DNA of 64,000 nucleotides from Lottia gigantea (lineage: Eukaryota > Mollusca > Gastropoda > Lottiidae). Below the pieces are notes generated by a model, which worked only from the letters and a program-made list of their open reading frames with translations, ran no database searches and was not told where the DNA came from. Below, in pieces: positions 38,081-50,700 of this stretch (position 1 is the stretch's first letter; every line of letters starts with the position of its first letter). The position numbers were made by a program, and so were the translations under genes. The stretch lies in the NCBI RefSeq assembly GCF_000327385.1, contig NW_008710427.1:124001-188000 (forward strand). The letters run 5' to 3'.

Positions 38081-38960
38081 ATTATTTAACAGTAAGTATA
38101 ATAATGGTCAACAACAAGGTGTAAAATTAACAGTAAGTATTACTATTAATCAACAATAGGGTGTTATATTAACAGTTAGTACAATAAATTATCAACAACA
38201 AGGTATAATATTAACACGTAGTTTAAAGTTGACCAACAATAGGGTTCTGTTTTATCAATAAGTATAATTGTTGATCAACAATAGGGTTCTGCTTTATCAA
38301 TAAGTATAATTGTTGATCAAAAATATGGTGTAATATTTACAAGTAGTACAAAACTTGATCAACAATAGAGTGAAATATTAACAGTAAGCATAACAGACAA
38401 TCAACAAAGTGGATCAATATTAGAGTGCAATTTTAGCAGTAAGTATAATAGTGGATCAATAATAGAGTGTAATATTAACATTTGGTATTTGGTTGATCAA
38501 TAATGAGATGTAATATGAACATTAAGTATAAAAGCCGATCACTAAAAGGGTGTAATATTAACAGTAAGTTTTATTGTTGCTCAACTATAGGTATTAGGGG
38601 TGAGATCCGACAACGGACCTACTCTCGGAAGTAGTGGCACAGGCATCAGAATTTTTCTTACCCTGATTGCTTACTTACTTATGATTACACCTAATCGTGT
38701 AATATTAACAGTAAGTATATTATCCAATCATTAAAAGGGTGTAATATTAACAGTAAGTATAATAGTGGATCAATAATAGGGTGCAATATTAACAGTAAGT
38801 ATACTAGCTGATCAACAACGGGATGTCTTATTATCAGTAAGTATACTAGTTGATCAACAACGGGATATCTTATTATCAGTAAGTATACTAGTTGATCAAC
38901 AACAGGATGTCTTAGTAACAGTAAGTTTAATAGTTTATCAACAATAGGGTGTAATATTTT
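38081..38960. repeat. 42-bp minisatellite, interrupted
   Basis: Units read roughly GTGTAATATTAACAGTAAGT then ATAATAGTTGATCAACAATAGG. About 18-20 diverged copies are present; those at the right end (38690-38960) are the most alike. Every unit carries AACAGTAAGTAT, which resembles a splice donor on the plus strand. The 42-bp period explains the 110-codon minus-strand frame with 14-residue repeats. Confidence 0.9.
38587..38697. other. About 110-bp non-repeat insert in the 42-bp array
   Basis: The array is broken by a segment starting ATTAGGGGTGAGATCCGACA and ending GATTACACCTAAT. Its ends are loosely inverted (ATTAGGGGTGA against ATTAGGTGTAA). It could be a small MITE inserted in the array or unique spacer DNA. 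Confidence 0.4.
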
Positions 38961-39025
38961 CCTCACTTCTTGTCTTCTCAAGAGATGATTTTTGCATTGT
39001 TTCACAAAATAGTGTTCAAACATGC

Positions 39026-39066
39026 AGATAATTATTACACCCTTTTAGTGATTGGCTTTTATACTA
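39026..39066. repeat. Inverted copy of a 42-bp array unit
   Basis: TTACACCCTTTTAGTGATTG and the following bases are the reverse complement of the unit near 38520-38556 (CGATCACTAAAAGGGTGTAA). A single array unit therefore sits in opposite orientation just beyond the array. Confidence 0.6.
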
Positions 39067-42000
39067 ATGACTGATTCAAACGGCAGAAAGCGAAAAAAGA
39101 TTCACGCGCAATGCACCTGAGCACAATATTTGATATGTCATCAATTCTGATTTCTAATTAATTCTGACTGTGACACATTCTTCATATCGGAGTTTATTTA
39201 ATGACAAGAATTAGTGATTGTCTAAAGACCTTCCTACAGGTGTGTGTCTCGCATCTCTGATTCTTGATATATTAACTCAGATTTCAGATTATTGGCATCT
39301 AGTTTCTAATACTTGTAATAATCATAATAATACACTGCAGCTGTTAAAAGATCATAGATATATCATACCGAGTATATAGAAAAGTGTTATAATATCTTAA
39401 GGGCTTTACAAAACAAACGTTAACCTTATACCACCTTTTCGCGACTAGGCGCCCATTATAATATCTAATGCTAATCCCGCACAAAAGGTCAGTCTCGCAC
39501 TGAACTGAAGACATGCGCATGCATAATTTCTAAATATTGAATGTTATTTGTGGGATTTGAATCATGAAATGTATCCAGATTGTTACTATTGTGTTGTTTA
39601 TAAGAGAGTGAAGTAGAGGGAGGGGTGTTATGACAGGTGCCACTAGGTGATGTATTTGGAAATAGTCAAGAGGTGGTAAACACAAAACTAACAATAGTGA
39701 ACAAGGCAAGAAGTAAATGAAGTGAATAAGTCTTAATGATTTTGGTGTCACTTACACGCCCTTATTTTTATAGAACCCTTAATCTTTTCTTTACCAAGTT
39801 AACATTGCTTCAAGTATTACCATTCAGCTGACCTTTCAACTTATTGTTTAACTTAATGTTAATAAATAACTTTTCATACAAATCTTAATTGAATCTGAAA
39901 ATCATTATTTTCTGGTCATTGAAGTTATTAAATATTCATGATTTATTGAAAAAGAACTATTTGACATGTTTATATATCACTAGTTTGACGTTGAATTAGA
40001 AAACAGTTATTGAAAATGACGATGGTAAAATGTAAACGACATTCGGTTACACGAGCTGTGCGGTCCCGATGTTCCGACGATTTTCACTTCTCAATTGAGG
40101 ATTATCCAAAGAGATTGATATAATAAAATAGTGTTAAATTCAGACGTATTCTGTTCTAAAACACGTTTGATGGAAAATAAATAAACCAAACATGTTCTGG
40201 TAGGTTTTCGGTTGCTTTGGAAGCCAATTAAATTGATGATATAAACATAAAAAGGTCGTATCATTACAATTTGGTTGTAAAGCAAGAGTAGAGGTCCATA
40301 TTTTAATTTCTTCTTAGCAATGCTGACATCTATATACTAGATAGTGTATCGGGTGGTCGTGATATAGCTTTTGAATAGGACTATTTTTGTAAAGTTTGAC
40401 ATGTCATTGAACATTGAAGTGTTCACCTTGATGCCCAGATTATCAAATTATCGATTAACTTGGCCATTCGGCGTCCATGTCGGTCAAAATATCATAATGT
40501 CATTGGGGAGATTAGAATATAGTTTACTTTATATTAATAGTTAATAAGTTTATAACAAAGACCTGTTTTATTCTAACATGTTCAGATTGGCTGTATACGG
40601 GTTATTGTACTCTATTATTAAAGAATATCGACTGAAAGCGGGATTGAAACAAACAGATTAAAGATGGAAAATGTTTATAGAAGTCCAATGATGAGATGTC
40701 AATATATAAATGAATTGAATTGAACAATGGAATAATAATTGTCATATGTTTATGTTCACCAGTCATTTTAATGCAATCTAAACATCTCCATATTGACTTT
40801 CCTTTATTAACAATCTGAAAGGAACCACCGCCATTTTTGTGACCGCCGCCATTATAATTTTGAAATAAATTTTCGAAAATGAAGTGAAATGAGGCAGAAA
40901 ATTAGAATTTGTGTAAATATGTACGCGTAAATATGAAATGATATGAAATAGAGTTTTAGTGAAGGTCTTTGTAGACATATTTCAGGATTAGAACACTATG
41001 TTAGTGAACCAGCTCCAAACTCCAAACTCCAAGTCATGTCCTACGACTGTGGTGTATGAATTGTATTTTTTTTAATTATTTCACGAAAGTTCTAAACGAC
41101 ATTTTCAGTCGTGTGTCATTGTCGTAAAATGTTTTTGTCTATGAGTATGAAGTGTAAGGTTTGATTAACTAAAATTTAAATACACTTCTCTCCCGGAAAT
41201 AACAAGGATACGTAACACACCCCACCCTCGTGTAAGTTAGCCTTTCCAGCTAATAATTGTTCATTGGTAAGCATTTTCCAATGCAACTGAAACTTGGCAG
41301 GAAAATTAACATGCGCCCGTAGCAAAAGTTAAAGATAGCATACCTGGAAAGGTAACATACGCTCACAGATAAAAAATCAAAAATAATAGTCTATAATGAC
41401 TAAACTACAAAACATTGTAAATAAACTTTGTAACTTAAATGCACTTAATTTTAGCAAACTTCCCTCCCGAAAATAAAATATTGACAGCACAGCAATCGAC
41501 ATAATCATATCATGCATGGCCCTCAGAAGCTCGCATGTGTCGACCTATTTTCAAGATCTAATTGTCTGTGTTATCAATTAGCTTCTTCTGATTGGTTGAA
41601 ACGCCGTCGTATGCAAATGTACGTCGTAAAAGTTCACAACAGTCGAACTCTGGAAAATATTACGCCGACTTGCGCCTTTATACGCCGAGCACTCGATGAC
41701 GTTGATAGTATATGAGCTGACGAACGCTGGCATCCGCCGACCACGAGCGCATGTTAGCGTATACAGTGGTGTAACCTATTTTCGTGGATATAAGGATTCA
41801 ACACCGAATTTCGTCAAAGATAAAAAAACGAAAAAAATTGTTTATGTCTTAGATGTTTCCTCAGATATTCTACAAAATAATTAAAATTGGTTTATTTTGA
41901 TTTTCTTTATGAATCCTTCACTTTGACCCATATTTCATGAGCAACTCGGCAACGGCTGCAGAATGCGTCACCTATTTTCGTGTACAATGTTTGATCTATA

Positions 42001-43316
42001 AATAAGTCGAGAAAAACACGTTGTATAGATACCGGGTGGTATAATTAACTTCTCTTAGTAGTTATCTTTAATATCAATTCATTATAACTAGTGACAATTC
42101 CTTCAAAGAACCACGATTTAAAAAAAAAATACTGACAAAATATGATACGTAGCGTGATTTATTGCTAAAAGTCACTGAAACAACATAAGAATATGGCCCA
42201 CTTTGTGTTCCATAGAAATTTTCTGCTGACACGGAACCCGCTAGTTGATCACGTGACTTCATTCGTTGGAATACATTCTAGCAGACGACACTTGGAATTC
42301 CAATTACCGCTTGGGATTAAAAGGAAATTCGGCCGATAAAAAATGGTGATGTTTGGTAATAAGTGAAATCCGCCATTTTGTATTTGTCAAAGTATACATT
42401 AATACATTTTACCATGCTTGAAACTACTGGATTCATTCTACTACCTGACATTGTAGAGAAAACCCATGTTTATTAAAACAAACTAATGCGGAGGTCGCGC
42501 AAGATCGCTCATGTAAATTATTAATCCTTTCCGGAAATCCACGAATAATAGGTTTCCACGAAATTAGGTTACTTGACCGTACAGCAGTTGGCGGCGTCAG
42601 AAGTATAACTCTACCTTTATTTCCACGCAAGAACCATATGTTGTTTCGTATAAGTTCATACAAATAACTTATAAATATCGCATGAATAACTTAAACACTG
42701 TTCATCCTAACATCGTCAAATTTCAGCTTCTTTCATACTAAAAATATTGAACAGCTTAACAAAAAATTCGTGTTTTCGCCCAAACGCGTGGATGCAATTA
42801 ATAATACGTAAAATATTATGTTCTGAAACAGACATTGTGAAAAGCGTTCCACAGGTCATTTTGTTTACAATACGTGCCAGTTTCAACTATTACGTTATTT
42901 TTATTCCTTAAAATATAAGTAAAGGGAGATAACTATATTTCACGTAGGGCCTAACGGTGAAATGTTTAGTTTAGTCCCACCTGTAGTATTATTATATTGG
43001 TATTTCCTCATCGATCATTAAGCATGATAGAAATTTTTTTGTTTAAATTACTGCTATGGTGTTTTACTTCATATGAATCATTCGGCTTCTTAAAACGGGC
43101 AATGTCAAAATATCGTTAAAATGATTGTGCTATTTACATCAATGTATCCACTTGATCAAACTGATGTAGTGTTAAATGGGTTAATTAACGGCGTATACCA
43201 ATTATTGCTAAGCAAGGAGCCTAAACCAGTTTTGGTGCTGGGCCTACTCAATATTTTTTTGAAACCTTTAAATACGTACAATAGTTTCCTTAAACCTACC
43301 AAAAAGCATAACGAAC
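39067..43316. other. Non-coding region with a CpG-rich stretch
   Basis: No gene is called. From about 41.5 to 42.65 kb CpG dinucleotides are visibly denser than elsewhere (for example CGCCGTCGTATG, CGCCGACCACGAGCG, GGAGGTCGCGCAAGATCGC). A minus-strand open segment at 42433-42685 ends at CAG|GTAGTA but matches no family I know. A fragment at 41330-41368 (AGATAGCATACCTGGAAAGG) resembles the left end of the composite repeat at 43.3 kb. Confidence 0.4.
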
Positions 43317-44041
43317 TAAAAGATAGCTTGCCAGGCAAGGTAACATACGCCCAGTACCAGCTGTCAGAAATGATAACAAAATATTTAGTGGCCTAATAAT
43401 AGATTTTCTTAAAATCATTTATAAGTCAAGGCAAAAACCTGAAACAGTTCATGAAATTATCATCAAATTCAAACATCATGAACACAAGGGCAATAACAGT
43501 TCATCCAATTATTACCAATTTTTAACTTGATGGAGATCTTACATGCATCTAGTTTCATCAAGATTTGATAAAATCTGTAGTCTCTGTCGTGCCTGCAGAC
43601 CGAATTTGACAAGTTTTTACTAAGTCATGGGCAACAACATCGAAACCCTTCATCCGATTGTTATCAATTAAGAATCTCATCAACATATACATGCATACCT
43701 AGTTTCATCTAGGATGGATAAAAACTGTAGTCTCTATCGTGCCTACAATCGAAATTTGACGCGTTTTTAGTAGAGGGCAATAACTCCGAAACCATTCATT
43801 CGATTATTATTACAAATTTCAAACTTAACCGAGATCTTATCAATACATATATGCATAACAAGTTTCATCAAGATGAGATAAAAACTGTAGTCTCTATTGT
43901 GCCTACAAGTCAAATTTGACGTGTTTTTACTAATACAAGGGCAATAACTCTGAAACCGTTCATCCGATTATTACTAATTTCGAACTTGACCGAGATCTCA
44001 TCAATATATACATGCATACCAAGTTTCAGTGTCAGTCGATT
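43317..44041 (+). repeat. Composite dispersed repeat, copy 1
   Basis: It begins AGATAGCTTGCCAGGCAAGG, then TAACATACGCCCAG and CAGCTGTCAGAAATGATAA. It continues with about four diverged modules of roughly 150-160 bp that contain AAGGGCAATAACTC, GAGATCTTATCAA, AAGTTTCATCAAGAT and AAAAACTGTAGTCTCTAT. The same layout occurs at 60.1 and 63.2 kb. It is a non-autonomous molluscan-type repeat with no coding region. Confidence 0.8.
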
Positions 44042-44637
44042 TTGACTTGCTTATTTGTTAGAAATTAAGTATTTGCTAAAGAATTTGATCCAATATCTAA
44101 TGAATACTGTGGGTTTTTCTTTTCCGTTGTTGAAGCTTATACAGAAAAACCGGACCAGCCACTTTTCTGAGATCTCTGAAACCTTCCCACAAACAAGAGC
44201 AAAACATAATACACCATGAAACAACTCTTTAATCATTATGAATGGGAAAAGATATGATGCTATATTTATTTAATAATTAAAAAATCATTTATTATATTTA
44301 TCAATACTTCCCTGATTATCATTATACGTACATAATACTGCTATATTGAGAACAAATTTATTAATACTATATATGTTAAAAATTCATTATTAATAAAAAA
44401 AATTGTAGTATGTCATATACATGTATTTGTAAAGTTAACTGTAAATAGATAAATTGTTTATTAATATTATAAAATCACAGTTTGAATAAATAACATCTTT
44501 CCAGGTGTAAGGATGTAAATTCCCTTGTACTGTAGTCCAAGAGTATTTTTTTGTCAACAAGAGGAATTACTGGATCAATGCTATAACAAAAGTAACAGGA
44601 TTGGTTCTAAAAAACAACTTGCTGGATCTCCTTATAA
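44042..44637. other. SFXN5 3' flank
   Basis: AT-rich, no gene seen. It contains AATAAA on the minus strand at 44457-44462, about 176 nt past the SFXN5 stop, which is a plausible poly(A) signal. Confidence 0.45.
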
Positions 44638-44715
44638 TTATAGACCCTTATTATAATATAATACATCTTCATTTGTTAAATTTAAAAACTCCTTTTCTAA
44701 ATTCTTGGTAGATAT
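44638..44715 (-). CDS. SFXN5: SFXN5 exon 12 (C-terminus)
   Basis: CTTTCAG|ATATCT to TAA at 44638-44640, 25 codons plus stop. It ends VLYYNKGL, the invariant sideroflexin terminus. Confidence 0.93.
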   Translation of the reverse strand: MSTKNLEKEFLNLTNEDVLYYNKGL

Positions 44716-47700
44716 CTGAAAGTATATTTCATTTGATCAACAATCATTTTTATTTCATTTTCATAGACTAATGCTGAACAAAAGCCTGTTAAAAATTTCT
44801 AGTCAATTGTATCAACTTGGACAATAACATCCATTCCATTGAGTGGATGCAATAAATACATTTTGTGGAGCATTTACTAATGCAGAAATCGAATGTTTTT
44901 TGATGTTCTGGATTAGAAATTATATGAATTTTGTATTTTTTTTATTTGTAGCATGGGCCCATGAATCATTTTATTTTTGATACTTTGATATACAAGAGAT
45001 TAAACTTTCAAGTTGCCTTCTAAAAGAATATAATATAATTACTGGTGAGTTTTTCTTAAATAAGTAGTTAAGTTAGAAGTAAATCTTTTGCCCTGAAGGA
45101 AATCACTTACCTGAGAATACTGTGGAAACAAGGCTATAGCAACTGGTAATGCTAATGCAAAAGCAGCTGTACATACAAATGCATTCACAGGTAAATGTAT
45201 TTTAGGATAGCGCTTCAAAAACTTTGTCCTATGTAATAATTAAAAAATTAAGTAAGTTATTTTAATGATATAACTAAAGATATTGTCAATATACAAATTA
45301 TTTACTTAGCCTATAATACATATTCAATATTGAGAATTTGGAAGTGTGTCATACTTTATTAATATGTTAATATATCTTTTTATTAATACAATCATGTATT
45401 CATATCAAAATTAACTGTAGAAGTTGGTGTAACCATTCAATCTAAACAAGACATTGGTGCTGAAATTACACATATGAAGTACATAATTAATCATACAACA
45501 TAAACATCCTTAAAAGCAAAGTAAATTTTTCATATTTGCCAGACTATCTATTGAAATAAAGTATTTATCTGGTGCCACAGTTACCTAAATCAATAACAAT
45601 ACTACATGATCTGTACAACACAGCAAACAATGGTACAACAAACAAGGGAATTTTAAAGACAATTTTCACACTTCAATAAATTTATCCCTGTCTTAGTAGT
45701 TCACAACAAATGTCACAATATAATACCACAAAAATTTCAGTGATTAAACAATTACAAAACTAAAGATAAGGTGCAATACAGGCAAGAGCAAACAACAATT
45801 TGTGAAAAAAATTCTGCTTAAAACATTCAGTGTACTGGTGTAAAATAAAGGTCCTTCAAAATCTCTAGAAACACACATTATATGTTCTCTAAAATAGTGA
45901 TTAATTCATGACAGTGGTTCTATATCTACAGTACAACAATTCCTGTCACAAACCTTTCTAATGCTCCCATAACCAGTGGAACTAATATCAACACTGGAGC
46001 AGGTAGTACAATTCTTGTACAAGCTGTTTCTATCAATGCCTACACATGTAGAAATAATACAATTTTTTTTTTCCAATTGTAAATTGTAAATACAATGAAT
46101 TGAGGTCAAGTTTTTTCACTTTTAGCTAACTTTAATTATAATCCCTTGAAAATCTAACCTATCACAGCAAACAGTGATTGATTGACCAGTTTATGATCAA
46201 ATAAAAATTCTTTTCATTAAAATGATGCTAATTCATTAGTGATCAGCAACACAACTCTTAATCTCTAATCAACTTTAAATCATTTGAAATAAAGGTCCAA
46301 ATTAACTACTTTGCTGTTTCAATATTAAAGATTATCTGTTCGATGATATTCAACTTTTAAATTTAATTTAATTATATATTTTAATAATTTTCACCATACA
46401 AACCTATTACTTACAATTAATAATACAATCAAAATATATAACATGTTAAGATGTTATTTTGCACATTCAAAATAATTTTTGAAGTTATTTTATAAAGTTA
46501 TTAGCAAGCATTAAGGAAATGAAATAAAATGTTTTGTGTTCTTCTTCCTGCTCCTGAATGAGATATTGAAGAAGGGAAATGACATGTAATGAACAATGAG
46601 GTATATTTTGTAAGAACAGCAGGATTGGGATTATGGATTTGTTTTAGATTTCACTTAAAAAAGACATCCACTGTAGCACATGAGGTCTGGTAATACTGTC
46701 CCATCCAAATGACTAGAAAAGTATTATTATCTCAACAAGCTAGATCTTACCCTAGACAATCTGGTAAGCTCAGAAGAGCCTAATTCAATGAGCCACCACA
46801 CTCCCCTAAAAATTTGAATTTAGCAAGAAGGAAATATGCGAAAAAAGAGAAAAATCATTAGGCCTACTATATTTGTGTAGAATAAAAGAGGATTATAAAT
46901 GGTGCAAGCTATATATTATAAAAGGATAAATGGAAACAAGCTCAAGTAACAGAGAAGAATATTAATATATGAATACACATAGAGTGTGTGGTGGTTTATA
47001 ACTCACCTTTCAATATAAGACATTATTATTGGTGGTAAAATTAATATTGGTGCAGGGAGAACCAATCTAGTGATAGCTGTTTCAATTAATGCCTAAATAT
47101 AATAGTAGTCATAAAGGAGTTTAACAATTTCAAACTGTGTAAATACTTCCCACTAACACTGGGATGAAAAGCTGTCTGTTTGGTGCAGTTGAATAGTTCA
47201 GAGGGTAGTGAGTTGTTGTCTGCCCAATGGTGTTTCCAGAAAAAAGGCTGACCGGCTTTGACCCCCACCCCCAGCTATTACTTATCAATTTACATAATGG
47301 AAGCATAGCCTGTTTAAACATTTCTGGATTTAAATCTGCGAAAGCCTGACTTCAACCTGATGATTTTTTTATTCATTATCATATTACTGTGTTTCAATTT
47401 AAAATTATCATATTAATCAAGCTAACAACGCTAATTTAAAGAAATTCTTTCAATTCATATTCAGCTTTCATGGCTGTTAGCCATGTCTCCTAATTTAACA
47501 TTGATGTTTAAAGCCACAGAAATCTTTGCTTCACACAATGACAGTTTTCAGTGGTGAAGTGCCTTCTCCAAGAGCCCACCTAGCAAAAAAAATACTCATT
47601 TGGACTCTTTTATATTGCTCTTAACAAAATTTACATAAAAAAAACCAATTTAAAGGAGTATTAAACAATGCAGTTTATTAATACTACATGCATAAATGTA

Positions 47701-50700
47701 TTTATTATTGTCTACAGAGGTTAAATATAGAATTATGATAAAGAAACATCACCATGAGAGAAAGTAGATTATATTGAAGGATTGAAGATATTATCCATAA
47801 AAGGCGACCTACCAAACCTTTCACAAGAAAGAGTTAAAAGACAGAAAGGGAAGAACTTTTATCCTTTCAGGTTTTCAGACTGACCTTTCTAAACTAGCCA
47901 TTATTATTGGTGGAATTATAAAAATAGGAGCTGGTAGTACGATTCTTGTAATAGCTGTCTCTGTTAAAGCCTAATATTGCAATAAAGCACAATTGACAAT
48001 CAGGGACAAAATAAGATTCCCTAAGCTAATAAAGTAAATTATGTACCCTCCATGAGCAGTATGGTAACACAATGAAAAGCACCAAGTTTGGTCATGATAT
48101 GAGTTTTGACAGTCAGACACCAGTGTTATTGTGCATGAAATGGAATTTTTAAAGCAAAATTTGAACATAAAGTGACAAAATCGAGAATCCCACCTTCCCA
48201 ATGATAATAGGTGAAAAAAACAAGTGAGAACATACCTTTTTAGCAGCTATTAAACTTGTTCCTACAACTTTGCCATCTTTATCAGTCACATCTATTCCTT
48301 CTGATAACTCATTATTTCTCATTAATACAACATTACACACACTAGCACTGGCTGAAATACATTATCACCAATACATAACAAACACTATAACTAACTGAAA
48401 TACAGTATCATCAATACAACATTACACACACTAGCACTGGCTGAAATACATTATCACCAATACATAACAAACACTATAACTAGCTGAAATACAGTATCAT
48501 CAATACAACATTACACACACTAGCACTAGCTAAAATACATTATCACCAATACATAACAAACATTATAACTAGCTGAAATACAGTATCATCAATACAACAT
48601 TACACACACTAGCACTAGCTGAAATACATTATCACCAATACATAACAAACACTATAACTAGCTGAAATACAGTATCATCAATACAACATTACACACACTA
48701 GCACTGGCTGAAATACATTATCACCAATACATAACAAACACTATAACTAGCTGAAATACAGTATCATCAATACAACATTACACACACTAGCACTAGCTGA
48801 AATACATTATCACCAATACATAACAAACACTATAACTAGCTGACACAAGCACTAGCTAAAATACATTATCACCAATACATAACAAACACTATAACTAGCT
48901 GAAATACAGTATCATCAATACAACATTACACACACAAGCACTAGCTAAAATACATTATCACCAATACACAACAAACACTATAACTAGCTGAAATACAGTA
49001 TCATCAATACAACATTACACATACTAGCACTGGCTGAAATACATTATCACCAATACATAACAAACACTATAACTAGCTGAAATACAGTATCATCAATACA
49101 ACATTACACACACTAGCACTAGCTGAAATACATTATCACCAATACATAACAAACACTATAACTAGCTGAAATACAGTATCATCAATACAACATTACACAC
49201 ACTAGCACTAGCTGAAATACATTATCACCAATACATAACAAACACTATAACTGGCTGAAATACAGTATCATCAATACAACATTACACACACAAGCACTAG
49301 CTAAAATACATTATCACCAATACATAACAAACACTATAACTAGCTGAAATACAGTATCATTAATACAACATTACACACACTAGCACTAGCTGAAATACAT
49401 TATCACCAATACATAACAAACACTATAACTAGCTGAAATACAGTATCATCAATACAACATTACACACACAAGCACTAGCTAAAATACATTATCACCAATA
49501 CATAACAAACACTATAACTAGCTGAAATACAGTATCATTAATACAACATTACACACACTAGCACTAGCTGAAATACATTATCACCAATACATAACAAACA
49601 CTATAACTAGCTGAAATACAGTATCATCAATACAACATTACACACACAAGCACTAGCTAAAATGCATTATCACCAATACATAACAAACACTATAACTAGC
49701 TGAAATACAGTATCATTAATACAACATTACACACACTAGCACTAGCTGAAATACATTATCACCAATACATAACAAACACTATAACTAACTGAAATATAGT
49801 ATCATCAATACAACATTACATACACAAGCACTAGCTAAAATACATTATCATAAATACAACATTAACACACCCTAGCTGAAATACATCACATTAATACATC
49901 CTTTTAATACAAGCACTGACTGAAATCAATGCAACATCACTGAATCACAAACTAGCCCTGGCTGAAAAACATTTTCACTAATACAACAGGGTATCATGTT
50001 TTTACAAATGAAGTTTATTGATGCAATCAATGTTTTTATCAAAATGAAATGAAGGCTAATCAAGGTACATACCTACAGCAGGAAAAGGGACAAATCTTTG
50101 AATTAATAACTTTGTAGCGGGACTAAATCTGTTTGCTTTCTTTATCAAATTTTTCAAACCTAGCTGAAATATATAATTTAAATACTACCAACTGTAATAA
50201 ATTCCAAAATAAGCTGTCCTGATGACTTTTTAGTGATGAGGATTGGATGTCCAAAACATGTGTCAACAGCATGAGATAAGCTTATAGAATAATACTACAT
50301 AATGAATAAATACCAGTACTTTAAAATCACTACTAATATTCTTTCAATAAGAATGGTTTGAAATTAAACTTTTTTCGAAATAAATACCATAATCCAGAGA
50401 GAGGAAAAAATTTACTTACTGCAATACCAACGGCACTAGTGACAGCACCTAAATATCCCATAATGAATCTGTTGATAGGTGTGGGCTATAAAATATTCAC
50501 AAAATTTACCTATATATATAAAATACAATCCCAATTTGTTGATATTGAAAAGCTGGAATAGGGATAAGAATATTGGCTGTTGCATAAATAATAAATTTTG
50601 TACTTGATAAATCAAACTGATTAATATAACACTTCATGTCTACCTCAATGAATGTGTTACTAACTAGGAATTGCTATTGGAATAAGTATATGTTAGTTTT

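Noticed and set aside
38691-39023. 110-codon minus-strand frame with 14-residue repeats
   Set aside because: It is the translation of the 42-bp minisatellite; a period divisible by three keeps the frame open.
43121-43396. 91-codon plus-strand frame (ending KVTYAQYQLSEM...)
   Set aside because: Its C-terminal part is the conserved left end of the composite dispersed repeat, also found at 60.1 and 63.2 kb, so conservation reflects the repeat and not a protein.
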